From assembly GCA_002189035.1 (NCBI GenBank), contig NEEC01000485.1:1-23580 (forward strand): a DNA stretch of 23,580 nucleotides, written 5' to 3'. The position numbers were made by a program, and so were the translations under genes. Positions 20,938 through 23,580 of the stretch are shown piece after piece. The stretch is from Utricularia gibba (lineage: Eukaryota > Streptophyta > Magnoliopsida > Lamiales > Lentibulariaceae). Within the stretch, counting starts at the first letter, position 1. Each line of letters starts with the position of its first letter. The notes beneath the pieces were generated by a model. That model searched no databases. It had not been told where the DNA came from and saw only the letters and a list, made by a program, of their open reading frames with translations.

Positions 20938-23580
20938 TTATGATGTCACGTGCACCCCACATGATTTTTTCAACAACTTACTTTATACTTGAGCAGGCGG
21001 TCTTTGGGTGCACCTGGAACGGGACAAAGGTAATGTTTGGCTTGCACCGAGAGTTAGTTGTAGTGGCAAATAAAGTGATGTATTATTATCGTTCGGTTTT
21101 CGGGGGCTGCCTACATGGTTTTTCAAGGAACCGCTCTCGTTTTGTGGCGGCCAGTCTCGCTGGCTTGGTCCTTGACCCGATTCTGTATGGCTCATGAGGT
21201 CAACTGGATGCAAATCGATTAAAAAAAATGATGCATTTGTTTAAATTATGATGTCACGTGCACCCCACATGATTTTTCAACAACTTACTTTATACTTGAG
21301 CAGGCGGTCTTTGGGTGCACCTGGAACGGGACAAAGGTAATGTTTGGCTTGCACCGAGAGTTAGTTGTAGTCCGGCAAATAAAGTGATGTATTTATTATC
21401 GTTCGTTTTCGGGGGCTGCCTACATGGTTTTCAAGGAACCGCTTCTCGTTTTGTGGCGGCCTTCGCTGGAACTTGGTCCTTGACCCCGATTCTGTATGGC
21501 TCATGAGTCAACTGGATGCAAATCGATTAAAAAAAATGATGCATTTGTTTAAATTATGATGTCACGTGCACCCACATGATTTTTTCAACAACTTACTTTA
21601 TACTTGAGCAGGCGGTCTTTGGGTGCACCTGGAACGGGACAAAGGGTTTGGCTTGCACCGAGAGTTAGTTGTAGTCCGGCAAATAAAGTGATGTATTTAT
21701 TATCGTTCGGTTTTCGGGGCTGCCTACATGGTTTTTCAAGGAACCGCTTCTCGTTTTGTGGCGGCCAGTCTCGCTGGGAACTTGGTCCTTGACCCCGATT
21801 CTGTATGGTCATGAGGTCAACTGGATGCAAATCGATTAAAAAATGATGCATTTCTTTAAATTATACGTGCACCACATGATTTTTTCAACAACTTACTTTA
21901 TACTTGAGCAGGCGGTCTTTGGGTGCACCTGGAACGGCAAAGGTAATGTTTGGCTTGCACCGAGAGTTAGTTGTAGTCTGGCAAATAAAGTGATGTATTT
22001 ATTATCGTTCGGTTTTCGGGGGCTGCCTACATGGTTTTTCAAGGAACCGCTTCTCGTTTTGTGGCGGCCAGTCTCGCTGGGAACTTGGTCCTTGACCCCG
22101 ATTCTGTATGGCTCATGAGGTCAACTGGATGCAAATCGATTAAAAAAAATGATGCATTTTTAAATTATGATGTCACGTGCACCCCACATGATTTTTTCAA
22201 CAACTTACTTTATACTTGAGCAGGCGGTCTTTGGGTGCACCTGGAACGGGACAAAGCTTGCACCGAGAGTTAGTTGTAGTCCGGCAAATAAAGTGATGTA
22301 TTTATTATCGTTCGGTTTTCGGGGCTGCCTACATGGTTTTTCAGGAACCGCTTCTCGTTTTGTGGCGGCCAGTCTCGCTGGGAACTTGGTCCTTGACCCG
22401 ATTCTGTATGGCTCATGAGGTCAACTGGATGCAAATCGATTAAAAAAAATGATGCATTTCTTTTAAATTATGATGTCACGTGCACCCACATGATTTTTTC
22501 AACAACTTACTTTATACTTGAGCAGGCGGTCTTTGGGTGCACCTGGAACGGGACAAAGGTAATGTTTGGCTTGCACCGAGAGTTAGTTGTAGTCCGGCAA
22601 ATAAAGTGATGTATTTATTATCGTTCGGTTTTCGGGTGCCTACATGGTTTTTCAAGGAACCGCTTCTCGTTTTGTGGCGGCCAGTCTCGCTGGGAACTTG
22701 GTCCTTGACCCCGATTCTGTATGGCTCATGAGGTCAACTGGATGCAAATCGATTAAAAAAAATGATGCATTTCTTTAAATTATGATGTCACGTGCACCCC
22801 ACATGATTTTTTCAACAACTTACTTTATACTTGAGCAGGCGGTCTTTGGGTGCACTGGAACGGGACCTTGCACCGAGAGTTAGTTGTAGTCGGCAAATAA
22901 AGTGATGTATTTATTATCGTTCGGTTTTCGGGGGCTGCCTACATGGTTTTTCAAGGAACCGCTTCTCGTTTTGTGGCGGCCAGTCTCGCTGGAACTTGGT
23001 CCTTGACCCGATTCTGTATGGCTCATGAGGTCAACTGGATGCAAATCGATTAAAAAAATGATGCATTTGTTTAAATTATGATGTCACGTGCACCCACATG
23101 ATTTTTTCAACAACTTACTTTATACTTGAGCAGGCGGTCTTTGGGTGCACCTGGAACGGGACAAAGGTAATGTTTGGCTTGCACCGAGAGTTAGTTGTAG
23201 TCCGGCAAATAAAGTGATGTATTTATTATCGTTCGGTTTTCGGGGGCTGCCTACATGGTTTTTCAAGGAACCGCTTCTCGTTTTGTGGCGGCCAGTCTCG
23301 CTGGGAACTTGGTCCTTGACCCCGATTCTGTATGGCTCATGAGGTCAACTGGATGCAAATCGATTAAAAAAAATGATGCATTTTTTAAATTATGATGTCA
23401 CGTGCACCCCACATGATTTTTTCAACACTTACTTTATACTTGAGCAGGCGGTCTTGGGTGCACCTGGAACGGGACCTTGCACGAGAGTTAGTTGTAGTCC
23501 GGCAAATAAAGTGATGTATTTATTATCGTTCGGTTTTCGGGGCCTACATGGTTTTTCAAGGAACCGCTTCTCGTTTTGTT
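20938..23580 (+). repeat. Right-end copies 69-76 and partial copy 77
   Basis: Copy starts: 20938, 21246, 21554, 21861, 22165, 22468, 22780, 23076, 23390. Complete copies are 296-314 bp. Copy 77 is cut by the window end after 191 bp, so this is not a biological boundary. Copies 72-77 show an alternating pattern of variants described in the findings. Confidence 0.92.

Larger units (their letters stand above)
1..23580. repeat. Tandem satellite array, ~313-316 bp monomer, 76 copies plus one partial
   Basis: The same monomer follows itself head to tail with no inversion and no interspersed sequence. I located each copy by the motif TTATGATGTC; copies 68 and 72 lack it intact and were placed by flanking sequence. 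The commonest copy length is 313 bp (16 copies); full length without deletions is 316 bp; the range is 257-320 bp and the mean about 308 bp. Copies are near-identical in substitutions and differ mainly by small deletions. The length is close to two nucleosome repeats, which is common for eukaryotic satellites. I do not recognise the family. Neither array edge is inside the window. Nothing protein-coding is supported: 316 leaves remainder 1 on division by 3, so reading frames rotate from copy to copy and no frame stays open. Strand is nominal, since the direction of any transcription is unknown. Confidence 0.98.

Noticed and set aside
1-23580. CRISPR or bacterial repeat array
   Set aside because: The repeating unit is over 300 bp with no variable spacers and no associated genes; it is contiguous satellite, not repeat-spacer structure.
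23390-23580. Array edge at the right end
   Set aside because: Copy 77 is simply truncated by the window; the sequence follows the monomer up to the last base or so.

Overview
The window is one uninterrupted tandem satellite array. A monomer of about 313-316 bp repeats head to tail in one orientation from base 1 to base 23580, giving 76 essentially complete copies plus a 191-bp partial copy at the right end. There is no unique sequence, array edge, gene, mobile element or RNA gene that I can support. The phase chosen here (each copy starting at the TTATGATGTC motif) is arbitrary. Both window ends lie inside the array, so its true size is unknown and larger than 23.6 kb.

This is the architecture of eukaryotic heterochromatic satellite DNA (centromeric, pericentromeric, subtelomeric or sex-chromosome). 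I do not recognise the family and cannot name the organism. A hand count on the full-length copy at 3440-3755 gives about 44.6% GC and 14 CpG, an observed/expected ratio near 0.9. The repeat is therefore not CpG-depleted, which means a lineage or locus with little CpG methylation, or a recent amplification.

Layout: copies 1-44 (1-13715) are regular, mostly 308-316 bp. Copies 45-47 (13716-14581) are short (286, 273, 307 bp). Copies 48-57 (14582-17702) are mostly regular again and include the only copy longer than 316 bp (320 bp, a 7-bp tandem duplication). Copies 58-68 (17703-20937) are systematically shorter (257-309 bp) with many small internal deletions. Copies 69-77 (20938-23580) are intermediate (296-314 bp).

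Copies differ mainly by small deletions, largely in homopolymers and GC-rich patches, with very few base substitutions. This looks at least partly like uncorrected long-read consensus error on top of a highly homogenised array. Some variants are clustered or shared between copies (a G-to-C change in the monomer tail, identical deletions, an alternating two-copy pattern at the right end) and may be real.

Each copy contains a CACGTG palindrome, a TATA-like stretch, a splice-donor-like GTAATG/GTAAGT, AATAAA, inverted repeats, an ATGCAAAT octamer and an A8 tract. These are sequence matches only, without evidence of function. All short open frames are frame shadows of the repeat.
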